A stretch of 64,000 nucleotides of DNA from the NCBI GenBank assembly GCA_022495995.1, contig JAFEMH010005423.1, positions 62,001 to 126,000 on the forward strand, in the 5' to 3' direction. Shown one piece after another: positions 1-10,230 of the stretch. The stretch is from Adenophora triphylla var. japonica (taxonomy: Eukaryota > Streptophyta > Magnoliopsida > Asterales > Campanulaceae). Both the position numbers and the translations under genes were made by a program. The notes beneath the pieces are model-generated. The model did no database searches. It was given only the letters and a program-made list of their open reading frames with translations, and had not been told where the DNA came from. Position 1 is the stretch's first letter; each line of letters starts with the position of its first letter.

Positions 1-1024
1 AAGTAGAGTCCCTTGTCTTCATGGACATTATATAATCATAAACATTTCCAATGAGAACAGAAGCATTGTTCATCTCATGGAACTGAAGTAGTTTCCTGAG
101 GAAAGGAGGAAGATGGTCAATAGGGTAAACCCATTTTGGTGAAGGGGAAAATTTAGCATTGACAGCCCATGGATTGTAGTGGAAAATATAGACTATTGGG
201 TTTCTGATCGATTAACACCTCCTGATCGATGGGTGAGAGGCATGGCCGGTTATGGGTACCTCGTCGGTCCAGAAGTCGTGTTTAAACAACCGTTTGGGGA
301 TGAATGGGACGAAGGAGGTGAGATTGGTTTCTCTTCTTTTTCTCCTCTCAGCATTTTCTTTGGCTAGCTGAGAGGGAGTTTTCTGAATGGGTTTGGCTTT
401 TGAGGTAGGAGGGGTTGGAAATATTTGGACAGTAGGTTTAGGGGCTGCTTTTCTAGCAGTTTTTCTGGGCCTTGTAGGAGGTGAGGTTGAGGGAGTTGTC
501 GGTTGAACGGGAGGTTGAGAAGAGTTAGTAGAGGCAATCGGTTGAGCTGGGGCAGAGACCGATTTGGGTTCATCGGTCGCCTTCCTCTTAACCGATAAAG
601 TGGTCGGTTGAGAGGATTCAGGAACAGCTGACTTTTTGACTTTAGGCTTATATACCTTCTTCTTCTCAACCGGTTGAGGGCTTGGCTTCTCTTATTATTC
701 TTGCCCAGTCAGATTGATCAAAGGTCTTTACCCAAGACTGAGGGTAGCAGGGCTGACCGGCAGAGGCAGCAAGGATTGCAGGGACCCTTCGCAATACTCT
801 AATGATTAACAGGTAATGGCATGGCATGACCTGGCTTTGTTGGCTCTTGCTAAGGGCTCCTCCTTCTGAAACTTCATGAAGGCTGTTACAATAATGTTGA
901 AAATAAATCTACACCAGTTGAAGTCCTTTTGCAGAATGATGGCAGCCATTGCCTCCCACTGAATCATAGTAATGCAATGGTGTGATCCAGGCCTGCAGAT
1001 GAGGCACCGGTCCACTATTTCAGC

Positions 1025-2198
1025 TAGACATGTCCAAACAGTTCCGGTTCCGGTTCCGGTTCCGGAACCGTCGGTTCCCGGTTCCCAAATAGCCGGAACC
1101 GTATTCGAACCATATTAATCCGGTTCCCGGTTCTATCCGACGGTTTCGATTCCGGTTCCAACGGTTCCAACGATTCCATCACCATCTAACTTTTTTTTTA
1201 AAATCCAAACCTCTTAAGACAGTAAAGACGCTAACTAATCTGTTTTTTTTTTTCACTTGGGGAGTATGTTTTTGGAAAGAATGAGAAGTGGATAAAAATT
1301 TGGTTAGTATATTATTAAAGATAGAATAAAAATTCTAACAATACTTTTAGGAAAAAAAAGGGGCGGCACCCTTATAATTTTATTAATATAATTGAAAATA
1401 TTACAATGAGGGGGACAACCAAGTCTTTTCCTTTTATAATTCAAGGGTAGACAAAAGGAGCCTTTACTAGGGATGGCCAAAATCGATTCCGGGCCCGGGC
1501 CCGGTTCCGTTTTGGAACCGCCGGTTCCGATTTGGCAAAAGGGTGAACCTTAATCGGCCCTTGCTTACCCCGAATCCGGTTTCGGTTACCACAATTTGGT
1601 TGCGGTACGGTTCCGGTTCCGGTCCGGTTCCGGTCAATAATGAATAAAGAAGCTAAAAATTATTGAAAAACAAGGAATTTTCGACCCGATTCCGGTCCTG
1701 TTTCGGTCCGGTTCACCATTTATGTGAACCTTAACCGGACCTTATCTAAAACGGTTCCGGTTATCCCGGTTCTGGTTTTCGTGGCGGTTTCAGGCTTTTT
1801 CGATCCGGTTTCGGTCCGGTTTTTCGGTTCCGATCCAGTTTCGGTCCGATTTGGCCATCCCTAGGCTATACCTCTATAGTCTATATTACAACATTTATCT
1901 AAATTCTAGTCTAATTTAAATAAAACAACACTACACTACAAGTACAAATTCTAAATAAATGCTAAATATTATATTTAACTTACCTTGATCAATCGCCGGT
2001 TCCCGGTTCCGGAACCGCCGGTTCCCGATTTCGCCGGTTCCTTGATTCCCAATATGGTGGATTCGTATTCAAACTGTTTCAATCCGGTACCCGGTTACGT
2101 TCGGTTCCCGGTTCCGGCGGTTCCCGATTCTCGCCGGTTCCCGGTTCTGGTTCTACCCGCCGGTTCCGTCGATTCCCTGTTTTATTTGGACATGTCTA
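1025..2198. mobile_element. Non-autonomous hAT-type element (outer)
   Basis: Terminal inverted repeats TAGACATGTCCAAA (1025-1038) and TTTGGACATGTCTA (2185-2198) are flanked by a perfect 8-bp duplication atttcagc (1017-1024 and 2199-2206). The 8-bp TSD and terminal T-A bases fit the hAT superfamily. Both ends are packed with GGTTCC/CCGGTT motifs, the kind of subterminal repeats hAT transposases bind. No transposase coding region is present. It splits the copia ORF3 and itself contains a second hAT element. Confidence 0.9.
1468..1863. mobile_element. Non-autonomous hAT-type MITE nested inside the outer hAT element
   Basis: Terminal inverted repeats TAGGGATGGCCAAA (1468-1481) and TTTGGCCATCCCTA (1850-1863) bound a 396-bp element. 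The flanks gcctttac (1460-1467) and ggctatac (1864-1871) match at 6 of 8 positions, consistent with a decayed TSD. The interior is again dominated by GGTTCCGGT-type repeats. The ends differ from those of the outer element, so this is a second family that shares the subterminal repeat style. Confidence 0.8.
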
Positions 2199-2635
2199 AT
2201 TTCAGCCAAGGCATAATTTAGAGGATCTAAATCAGCCTTCTTGTTACCCTCACCGGTAACGAATGGTTCATCCCCTCTGATTTGGGACCAGGCAAGTTCC
2301 ATATTATTCATAACAACTGCAGAGGAACCAGTTGATGATAGGGATGGGAAGGCTTCAACTATGGAGACTGAGAAAAGGGTAATAGGAACTCCAGCCACTG
2401 TGGAAACAATAGAAGGCACTCCTGCCTTGACATTCTCTTCCAAACTGCCATTATCAAATAGCTCATTCACGAGCTCATAATAAATATCCTCAGAACCCTC
2501 TAGCAATAGAAAAGGAAGAACCCTGGCACCAAAAAGAGTGGCCTTCAGAAGCTTTCCTTCTTCAGACTCAAAGAAGTTGGGAAGAATGTAACCTCCGTAT
2601 ATGTCTTTTTTTGGGGTTGAAGATTTATGAACCAT

Positions 2636-2744
2636 CTGCAAAAATCAAACATCAAGAACACAAACAACATTTTAAGTTAGAACATTTTAGATAAAGAAAA
2701 ATATTCATAACTTAGAAAAACTTTTTAAATGTTCTAAGTGTTAC
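2636..2744 (-). other. Putative 5'-UTR intron of copia ORF3
   Basis: On the minus strand a donor (CTG|GTAACA, GT at 2744-2743) and an acceptor (TTTTTGCAG, AG at 2637-2636) bracket a T-rich 109-bp stretch. The acceptor sits immediately before the ATG of ORF3. Upstream (2745-2900) is a CT-rich leader. The splice call rests on motif match only. Confidence 0.45.
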
Positions 2745-3523
2745 CAGAAAAGATTGATGAAAGATGAAGAAGAAAACTTAAAGATCTGATGAACTTTGAA
2801 GGAAGTTATACCCTTAACCGGTTGAAGATTGAAACTTGCAGATGAGAGTTTGAGAATTTGAGATTTCGAAGTTTCAATGTAGTTTTTGAGTTTCCTTTTA
2901 CAGGGAGAGGGAAGGTAGAAGATGAAGGGGTGTCTATTGGGCGGAGCAAAATTAGTTTAAACATTTTAACTAATTGCTTAAAAATAGGGATAGTGAAACA
3001 CGATTTTAAATATGAAAGCTTAAGAATAGGAACGTGTGTGCAACAGTTAAATTTTAAACATAATAATGAATAAAAAGAATAACCTTTTGGATAAATAAGA
3101 ATGATACAGAGATTACTTTTTTGATCAAAATTAAAATTTTGATCTACCTAGGAAAGGAAAAGTTGGTAACAGCTCACTGTGTTGTGTCAGACAAGCGACT
3201 GACAAGACAGAAAGGACAGCAAGGTCAGATGAGCCGGTTAAAACGGATTGAAGAATTGGATCCGGCCGCAGTTCGTCGATTGAGCAATTGATCGACCGGT
3301 TGAACTTGGTGACCGATTGGAGTAACCGCTTGAAGGCTTGACCGGTTACAGCTTGTAACCAGTTGAGAGATATGATCGGTCAGGTGCAATGACAAGTTGA
3401 GAGCTTTGCCATCGGTTTGGTTCCAACAGTTAGGCTGAGTCAGCAATGGTATAATGAGGGTAAAATGGGGATTTCACCTTTTGATCAGTTGATAGCTTAC
3501 GCAAGTAGCAAAGTTAGCACAGT
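2745..3523 (-). other. Noncoding spacer between copia RNase H and ORF3
   Basis: No coding frame of note is present. The stretch holds a CT-rich leader-like segment next to ORF3, an A/T-rich segment around 2940-3160, and a segment at 3230-3420 with many cggttga/accggtt motifs like those in the rest of the copia element. It may hold the promoter or splice acceptor for ORF3, but nothing specific is visible. Confidence 0.5.
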
Positions 3524-4246
3524 TTATCCAGGAATATCAATCATGCCTAGTTCACCTCTAAGGAATTCAAATCTATTAATGTCTAAGGGTTTTAACAAAA
3601 TATCAGCTAACTGATAATCAGTATGAACTTTTAAAAGAACACCATCACCCTTTTCAATATGATCCTTGAGGAAATGATATTTGATGTCTATGTGCTTTGT
3701 CTTGGAATGCATCACAAGATTGTTGGAGACTGAGATAGTTGAGGTATTATTACAGTAGATGGGACACACTTCTTTAGGAATTTCATAGTCCACCAGTTGT
3801 TACTTCATCCTAAGGATATGTGAGCAGCAACTTCCAGAATTTATGTACTTAGCCTCGGTTGTAGAAGTGGAAATTGAAGCTTGCTTCTTACAAGACCAGG
3901 AAACCAATCGGTTGCCCAGAAATTGACAAGTCACACTAGTACTTTTCCTTGTGACCCTACAAGCTGTAAAATCAACATCTGAATAGCCAATTAGTGTAAA
4001 TGATGAATCTCTAGGGTACCATAAACCTAAGTGAACGGTTCCCACAAGATATCTAATTATTCTTTTAATAGCTTGAAGGTTAGATTCCCTTGGATTGGCT
4101 TGAAACCTAGCACACACAGATACGAGAAACATGATATCTGGTCTACTAGCAGTCAGGTAAAGTAGAGAACCTATCATACCTCGGTAAAGTGTCATGTTTA
4201 CTTTCTTACCAGACTCATATTTATCAAGATGTACATTTGTAGCCAT
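3524..4246 (-). pseudogene. Copia RNase H domain
   Basis: The minus-strand frames read ...LYRGMIGSLLYLTASRPDI..., the typical copia stretch between RT and RNase H, then GYSDVDFTACRVTRKSTS and later HSKTKHIDIKYHFLKDHI and the terminal FLRGELGMIDI. These are hallmarks of Ty1/copia RNase H (RNase_H_like RT_Ty1 family). A frameshift separates the two parts near 3795, where the ADxEAEY-like region is altered (STTEAKYINSGSCCSHI). The domain would degrade the RNA strand of the RNA:DNA hybrid during reverse transcription. It is unlikely to be active as written. Confidence 0.85.
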
Positions 4247-4990
4247 TGGAGTGCTTGAGGATGAGCAGAATCAATTCCAAATTTCTTGATAAGATCATTG
4301 GTGTATTTGGCTTGATTGATGAAGATTCTTTCTTGAGTTTGTTTAACTTGAAGTCTAAGGAAGAAGGTTAACTCTCCCATCATGCTCATCTTGAACTTGC
4401 TTTTCGTAAGCTTTTCAAATCTCTTACATAAGTTTTTGTTAGTAGAACCAAATATAATATCATTTACATATATTTGAACTAACAATGAATGACCATTATG
4501 TTTTGCAATAAATAAGGTTGTATCGATTTTACCTCTTTCAAACTTCTCACTAAGTAGGAATTTTGAGAGAGTTTCATACCATGCTCTTGGCGCTTGCTTG
4601 AGGCCATATAATGCTTTATTTAACATGTAGACATGATTAGGCTTCTTGGAGTCTTCAAACCCGGGAGGTTGATCAACATATACTAGCTCTTGAAGCTTCC
4701 ATTGAGAAAGGCAATTTTCACATCCATTTGGTATAACTTAAATTCTTTGTAGGCTGCATAGGCAAGAAACAACCTAATGGCTTCTAATCTAGCTACATGG
4801 GCAAAAGTCTCATCATAATCTATTCCTTCTTCTTGTCTGTACCCTTTTGCCACAAGTCATGCTTTATTCCTTGTTATTTTTCTAGACTCATCCAATTTAT
4901 TTCTAAAGACCCATTTTGTTCCTATCACTATCTGATCATTGGGACAAGGCATTAACTCCCATACTTTACATCTGTCAAACTGATCGAGTT
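4198..4990 (-). pseudogene. Copia reverse transcriptase (RVT_2), catalytic YVDD changed to YVND
   Basis: The minus-strand frames show, in order, [45 protein letters not shown], a frameshift, VDQPPGFEDSKKPNHVYML, and then NKALYGLKQAPRAWYE. These are the canonical blocks of copia RVT_2 (PF07727). The catalytic motif reads YVNDIIFGST near 4465-4495: the codon is AAT (Asn) where copia RTs have Asp. Together with frameshifts near 4250 and 4690 and several stops, this copy cannot encode a working enzyme. Confidence 0.9.
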
Positions 4991-5770
4991 CTTCTTGCAT
5001 AGCTTCTACTCAGCTGGGATCATTGAGTGCTTCTTCTGTCTTCTTTGGTTCTATATTTGAGACCATTACAGAAGAGAATAGACCATGTTGTTCTTCCATA
5101 CTCTTCAATTGGACTCTAGTCATTCTTTAACGAACGATATCACCAATCACATTTTCTATTGGGTGACCTCTAGCTGGTCTCACTTCCCTTGGAAGGTCTT
5201 GCCTGACCGATTCTTGTCTTAAGATTTCTAATAGAGGAGTAGAATCGGTTGAGGGAGGTGTGATAGGTTGAGGTGATCGGTTTGGAGATGGTGAGGTTGA
5301 CAGATGATCAATTTCGGTTTGTGGTGAAGGAAATGGTATATTATTTGAAATTGGTTCAGGTTCAGGTGGTGTACTAGGAACATTGATAGAGGGACTAGCT
5401 GGTATGTAATCGGTTGAGGGATTTTGATGATTTGGTTCTCTGACCGATTGAGGAAAGAATGAGTCATCAATTAGGGCTCTATCGGTTAACCACTTGGTAA
5501 GCCTGAATTCTGAGCTGAAGATTGATTTGCATTATTACTGGTGTTTTGATTAGAATTACAATTGCTGGATTCACCTGTCTCAAAAATACTAGAGTCATTA
5601 GTACTATTTGGAGCCTTGTCAGACTCTAACAAATAAAATTCATCAAAAGTAACATGAACAGATTCAACAATTTAAGAAGAGTGTTTATTATATACTCTAA
5701 AACCCTTACTATGTTTGGCATAAACAACAAAGATACCTTCATCGGCTTTTTTTATCAAATTTACCTCTGT
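4991..5770 (-). pseudogene. Copia integrase C-terminal region and integrase-RT linker (distal part)
   Basis: Near 5640-5765 the minus strand reads KADEGIFVVYAKHSKGFRVYNKH and then, after a stop, VESVHVTFDE, the conserved end of the copia integrase C-terminal domain. The rest (5000-5640) is a low-complexity Pro/Ser/Asn/Gln-rich linker, as usual before copia RT. The integrase catalytic core lies 47.6 kb away at 53550-54059, on the other side of element A. Several stops are present. Confidence 0.8.
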
Positions 5771-5775
5771 ATTAT
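5771..5775. repeat. TSD attat of element A, left copy
   Basis: attat precedes the TG start of element A here and follows its CA end at 53390-53394. Both copies interrupt the same copia integrase domain, which makes the assignment firm. Confidence 0.9.
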
Positions 5776-7669
5776 TGAATGAACGCTCGCCGAAAAATAT
5801 ATGTAAAAGATAAAATATGAATTTATCTTTGGGAGTCGCCACGCCGTTTTTAAGGAAAACATTGAAAAACCTTTAAAGAGAAAATGGGTCCGGGGGTCAG
5901 GTTACGTGTTGGGAAGAACTTGAGAGTTCACCCAACACGCCTCATCCATAGACGAGTCTTTCTATGTTCAACATTCAAAACATTTCAAAGTGTGTGCAAT
6001 TGTGTGAGACAATATATGTAATAAGATGCGATTTAATGCTTTGCTTTATTAATCAAAATGAGGGATTACATCTTGTGAGCCTTTTACTGTGGGAGGCCAC
6101 ATCCCACTTACAATTGATGAAAATGAATTACAAGGCAATGGGTTGAGATAGTCTGTCAAGGGCCACGGGTGTCATACGACACAGGACTGCTCAGGGCCTT
6201 GGGTGTCACACGACACAGGATTCCCAAGAGCGTGGATGTCGTATGACACAAGAAGCCATGCTCAGACTGTCTCTACAAAAGGGAGTGGTCATTCCACCAA
6301 TACCATTCTAAAGCTAAGAAGCTAACTAGAACAATAAAGAGACTGAGATAAAGAGTATTATGGGAAGGTCATGGGGTTTCAGTGACCCAATGTGAATGAC
6401 CACATTTCTTGGGTCAAAATTAAAGAACCCTCACTTCCTAACTCAAGCAACGACAGTAACAAATGAGTATTGTGGGAGGATCATATGGCGTTGATGGCCA
6501 AATATGAATGATGGGCCATCACCTCCTAACTCAGACAAGCATGATCAAGATTGAGATTCGGGTGAGTGTGGATATGGAACGATCCACACTCGCCGAAGAA
6601 TCCAGTGTACAAATATTATCACAAGACTGGACACAACATTCAGATACTAAAATAAAACAAGCTTAACCAGATCCCAGATCAAACCATTGCATAGGTAAAA
6701 CACCAAGTTCAGATTCAGAATGTGAACATCACAAATATAACATAGTATGAACAAAGCAAGACCATTCTAATCACAGATTAACAGATCCCAGCTGATGAAC
6801 ATGAAAATGGCATAAACAACAGAGAGATGAAGAGTTTAGGGATTAGAAATTACCCTCGTAGTATCCACGATCCTTATACCACGTTAGGTATAAGGAGCTT
6901 CAAATCGGCTTCAGAGCCAGAGAAAGAGATCGAGCTCAGAAATAGCTTCAAGGCTCGGCTTGAACTGAGCGGAGTGGCATCAAGGACTGGAACAGGGCCG
7001 GAGGCTGATAGATGAGGTTGGCCGGAGTTTATTGGTCTCTGTTGTGGGTTTAGAACAGGGAGCGGGGCTTTGCTTTGTTGGTTGACGGGAATCAGATCGC
7101 CGCCGTGGCCGGGAGAGAAGGGGAGCGTTGATTTGGAAAGCCCAAGAACTGGTTTGGATGAGCAGGGCGATTTAGGATGAGAGGGCGATTTAGGGAGCCA
7201 TTGTCGTTATTGTTGGAGGAAGAAGACGATTGGGGAAGAAGGAGGAAAGCAATTTTTGGAGCTAGATTGCCATTAGAGGGCGATTTGGTGAGCTTGGCCG
7301 GAGTAGAGTTGTCGACTGATTTGGGTGTGAGGGAGGAGACCGATTGAGGGAGCCAACCATGGCGTTTTTGGTTCTCTATGATTTAAATCACGGCTAGAGA
7401 GAGAGAGAGAAGTGAGAGAGAGAGAAAGTTGCTTATGGAGAAAGAAAATGTAATTTTCCTTTTTGTCCGTGTCCCCCCTCCCCTTTCAAAATGAGGATAT
7501 TATTCCTTATTTAATAAGGGTTTGGAAATGGTTTGGGTGTCGTATGACACCGGTTCTTTTCAGGCAGAATGGGCCGAATTGAATAAGGCCCAAAACTAAT
7601 GAATAAAAATAATGAGCCCAAAAAAAGAAAGCATACCCAAAAACACGAGTTCGGGTCGGGGTACTCACA
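5776..7669 (-). repeat. Element A 3' LTR (1894 bp)
   Basis: It matches, with few differences, the three right-hand pieces of the other LTR (15024-16041, 33258-33461, 52690-53389), which sum to about 1.92 kb. In element orientation it starts TGTGAGTACCCC and ends ...TTCA. The LTR of element B starts with a similar TGTAAGTACCCC. Immediately to the right, 7670-7689 read on the minus strand is a G-rich tract (GACGTCGCCGAGGGGCTC) that can serve as the polypurine primer. Confidence 0.9.
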
Positions 7670-7801
7670 GAGCCCCTCGGCGACGTCACTTCCACGGGAA
7701 GTGGGGTCGTCGATAAAAATGAGAATCCCGAGCCGGACACGAACGGCGGGGAAAGAGATGACCAAGATGGTCAAGTGACTGGACCTTTTGTGGAAAGGAT
7801 T

Positions 7802-7841
7802 CCTACGTATCCCGTGGGGGAATCAAGCCGAATCGTAGTTC
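7802..7841 (-). other. Conserved CTACG/CGTAG hairpin-like motif, copy before the 3' LTR of A
   Basis: On the minus strand GAACTACG is followed about 30 nt later by GATACGTAGGAATC. CTACG pairs with CGTAG, and GATTCC pairs with GGAATC. The same arrangement occurs in B at 31568-31609, also just upstream of the 3' LTR, and in variant form after pol in both elements. The function is unknown; placement suggests a role in the 3' end of the genomic RNA. Confidence 0.6.
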
Positions 7842-7904
7842 GTCAAAGAGGTGGCGCTAATGAAAGGCCACGGGCTTTGTACCCAAGGTTTGAATGTTTC
7901 GATG

Positions 7905-8760
7905 GGGAGTCACCCGAGGATTTGACTGTTTCGAGGGGAGTCACCCCGAAGATGGGTGTTTGCACCTGAGATTGACTGTGTCTGAGGGGAGTCACCCCGA
8001 AGATGGGTGTTTGCACCCGAGATTGGATCGTGGTTCGAGGGGAGTCACCGAAGATGGGTGTTTGCACCCGAGATTGATCAGATCTCGAGGGAGTCACCCC
8101 GAAGATGGGTGTTTGCACCCGAGATTGACTGTGTCTGAGGGGAGTCACCCCGAAGATGGGTGTTTGCACTCGAGATTGACTGTGTCTAAGGGGAGTCACC
8201 CCGAATGTGGGTGTTTGCACCCGAGATTGACTGTTGAATGGGGAGTCACCCCGAAGATGGGTGTTTGCACCCGAGATTGACTGTGTCTGAGGGGAGTCAC
8301 CCTGAAGATGGGTGTTTGCACCCGAGATTGACTGTGTCTGAGGGGAGTCACCCCGAAGGTAGGTATTTGCACCCGAGATTGACTGTTGAATGGGGAGTCA
8401 CCCCGAAGATGAGTGTTTGCACCCGAGATTGACTGTGTCTGAGGGGAGTCACCCCGAAGATGGGTGTTTGCACCCAAGATTGACTGTGTCTGAGGGGAGT
8501 CACCCCGAAGGTGGGTGTTTGCACCCGAGATTGACTGTTGAATGGGGAGTCACCCCGAAGATGGGTGTTTACACCCGAGATTGACTGTTGCAATGGGGAG
8601 TCACCCCGAAGATGGGCATTTGTACCCAAGGTTGACTGTTGCAATGGGGAGTCACCCCGAGGATGGGCGTTTGTACCCAAGGTTAACTGTTGAATGGGGA
8701 GTCACCCCGAAAATGGGCGTTTGTACCCGGGATTGACTGTTCCAAGGGGAGTCACCCCGG
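7905..8760. repeat. Tandem array, 51-bp unit (about 17 copies), element A
   Basis: Units carry gagtcaccccgaagatgggt followed by gtttgcacccgagattgact and a variable tail (gtgtctgagg or gttgaatgg). The period is 51 bp in the cleanest part (for example 8101 to 8152). Because 51 is a multiple of three, long but meaningless open frames appear on both strands. An amplified array just upstream of the 3' LTR is the defining feature of Retand-type elements. Confidence 0.9.
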
Positions 8761-9610
8761 TGATTTGACTTTTTTCTTTGGGAGTCACCCGCGAATTTGA
8801 CTTTTTTCTTTGGGAGTCACCCGCGAATTTGACTTTTTTCTTTGGGAGTCACCCGCGATTTTGACTTTTTCCTTTGGGAAGTCGCCCGCGAATTTGACTG
8901 TTTCGATGGGGAGTCACCCCGAAGATTTGACTATTTTTCTTTGGGAAGTCACCCCGCGACTTTGACTGTTTTTGGGAGTCACCCACGAATTTGACTGTTT
9001 TTCTTTGGGAAGTCACCCCGCGACTTTGACTGTTTTTGGGAGTCACCCACGAATTTGACTATTTTTTCTTTGGGAAGTCACCCGCGAATTTGACTTTTTT
9101 CCTTTGGGAGTCACCCGCGAATTTGACTTTTTTCTTTGGGAGTCACCCGCTAATTTGACTTTTTTCTTTGGGAGTCACCCGCTAATTTGACTATTTTGAT
9201 GGGGAGTCACCCCGATGATTTGACTTTTTTCTTTGGGAGTCACCCGCGAATTTGACTTTTTTCTTTGGGAGTCACCCGCTAATTTGACTGTTTTGATGGG
9301 GAGTCACCCCGATGATTTGACTTTTTTCTTTGGGAGTCACCCGCGAATTTGACTTTTTCCTTTGGGAGTCACCCACGAATTTGACTTTTTTCTTTGGGAG
9401 TCACTCGCTAATTTGACTGTTTGGATGGGGAGTCACCCCGATGATTTGACTTTTTTCTTTGGGAGTCACCCGCGAATTTGACTTTTTTCTTTGGGAGTCA
9501 CCGGCGAATTTGTCTTTTTTCTTTGGGAGTCACCTGCTAATTTGACTGTTTTGATGGGGAGTCACCCCGATGATTTGACTTTTTTCTTTGGGAGTCACCC
9601 GCGAATTTTA
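8740..9610. repeat. Tandem array, about 32-bp unit, element A
   Basis: It consists of repeats of tttgactttt plus ttctttgggagtcacccgcg, with occasional higher-order units that end gatggggagtcaccccgatg. The unit shares gggagtcaccc with the neighbouring 51-bp array, so the two arrays have a common origin. About 27 copies are visible, some shortened or expanded. Confidence 0.85.
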
Positions 9611-9829
9611 CTGTGTGGGAGATCTGTACGGTCTTCCGGACCGGGTAGTTTATAGCCATTCCGGGGTAAGGATAATGATTTGGAGGTGAATATGCTTTCA
9701 TACCTGTGCTGTGCTGTTCTTACCTGTAGCTGCCGAAGGGACTGAAGCTACGGCTGATGATGAAAGGTTGATTTGCCGTGCGAGGGACGGCCTTTGTTGA
9801 TGATTTTTCGTCCAACAAGGGGACTCTGA

Positions 9830-10230
9830 TGAAGACGTGCCCATGAGAAAGGGCTTTTGATGAAGATTCGCCCATGAGAACGGGCTCTTTGTGAAGATCT
9901 GGCCGTGGGCTTTTGATGATGATGCACCCTTGAGAACGGGCTCTTGATGATGAGCTGCCCGTGGGAAGGGGCTCCTAGTAATGATCTGCCCGTGAGAATG
10001 GGCTCTTGGTGATGAAGCGCCCTTGAGAACGGGCTCTTGGTAATGATCTGCCCGTGGGAATGGGCTCTTGATGATGAAGCGCCCTTTGAGAATGGACTTC
10101 TTGGAAGGTTTGCCCTTGAGAAGGGGCTCTTGGAGATGGTTTGCCCTTGAGAATGGGCTTTTGTGAAGGTTTGGCCTTGAGAACGGGCTTTTGGAGATGG
10201 TTTGCCCTTAGGAACGGGCTTTTTGAAGAT
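9830..10230. repeat. Tandem array, 31-36-bp unit with internal inverted repeats, element A
   Basis: The unit contains gcccgtgagaatgggctcttg plus a tgatgatgaa spacer; two adjacent copies start at 10031 and 10062. Most copies contain GCCC...GGGC arms that can fold into short hairpins. About 12 degenerate copies are present. Confidence 0.8.

Larger units (their letters stand above)
1..2635 (-). pseudogene. Extra ORF downstream of copia pol (ORF3, env-like position), interrupted by hAT insertion
   Basis: The coding frame starts at ATG 2635-2633, directly after a good splice acceptor, and runs to the hAT insertion at 2206. It resumes at about 1016 and continues, with a frameshift near 780-800, to the left edge. 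The N-terminal half holds runs such as DLDPLNYALAEI and, beyond the insertion, IQWEAMAAIILQKDFNW. The part below 690 is a proline-, lysine- and threonine-rich linker (many QPT/TPPT runs), followed by a more conserved stretch. I do not recognise a named domain. Position after RNase H matches the env-like ORF of SIRE elements, but no transmembrane segment is evident. The function is unknown. Confidence 0.55.
1..5775 (-). mobile_element. Ty1/copia retrotransposon, 3' half (SIRE-like layout)
   Basis: This is the downstream half of a copia element read on the minus strand: the C-terminal integrase remnant, reverse transcriptase, RNase H, then a further ORF beyond RNase H. An extra ORF downstream of pol is a known feature of the SIRE lineage; that lineage assignment is inference. 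The element is cut at 5775 by element A. The 5-bp sequence attat lies at 5771-5775 and again at 53390-53394, where the other half of the integrase resumes, so the two halves are one insertion target. The 3' LTR lies beyond the left edge of the window. The motif cggttga recurs through coding and noncoding parts. Confidence 0.85.

Noticed and set aside
5964..6146. 60-codon frame present twice (also 15212-15394)
   Set aside because: The duplication is explained by the two LTRs of element A; the product has no domain and no context.
7843..8736. Overlapping long open frames of GVTPLRHSQSRVQTPIF and EGSHPEDGCLHPRL type on both strands
   Set aside because: They are produced by a 51-bp tandem repeat (a multiple of three); frames on both strands are equally open and no start or domain supports coding.
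7905..9610. CRISPR array
   Set aside because: Units are contiguous tandem repeats without unique spacers, inside a plant LTR element.
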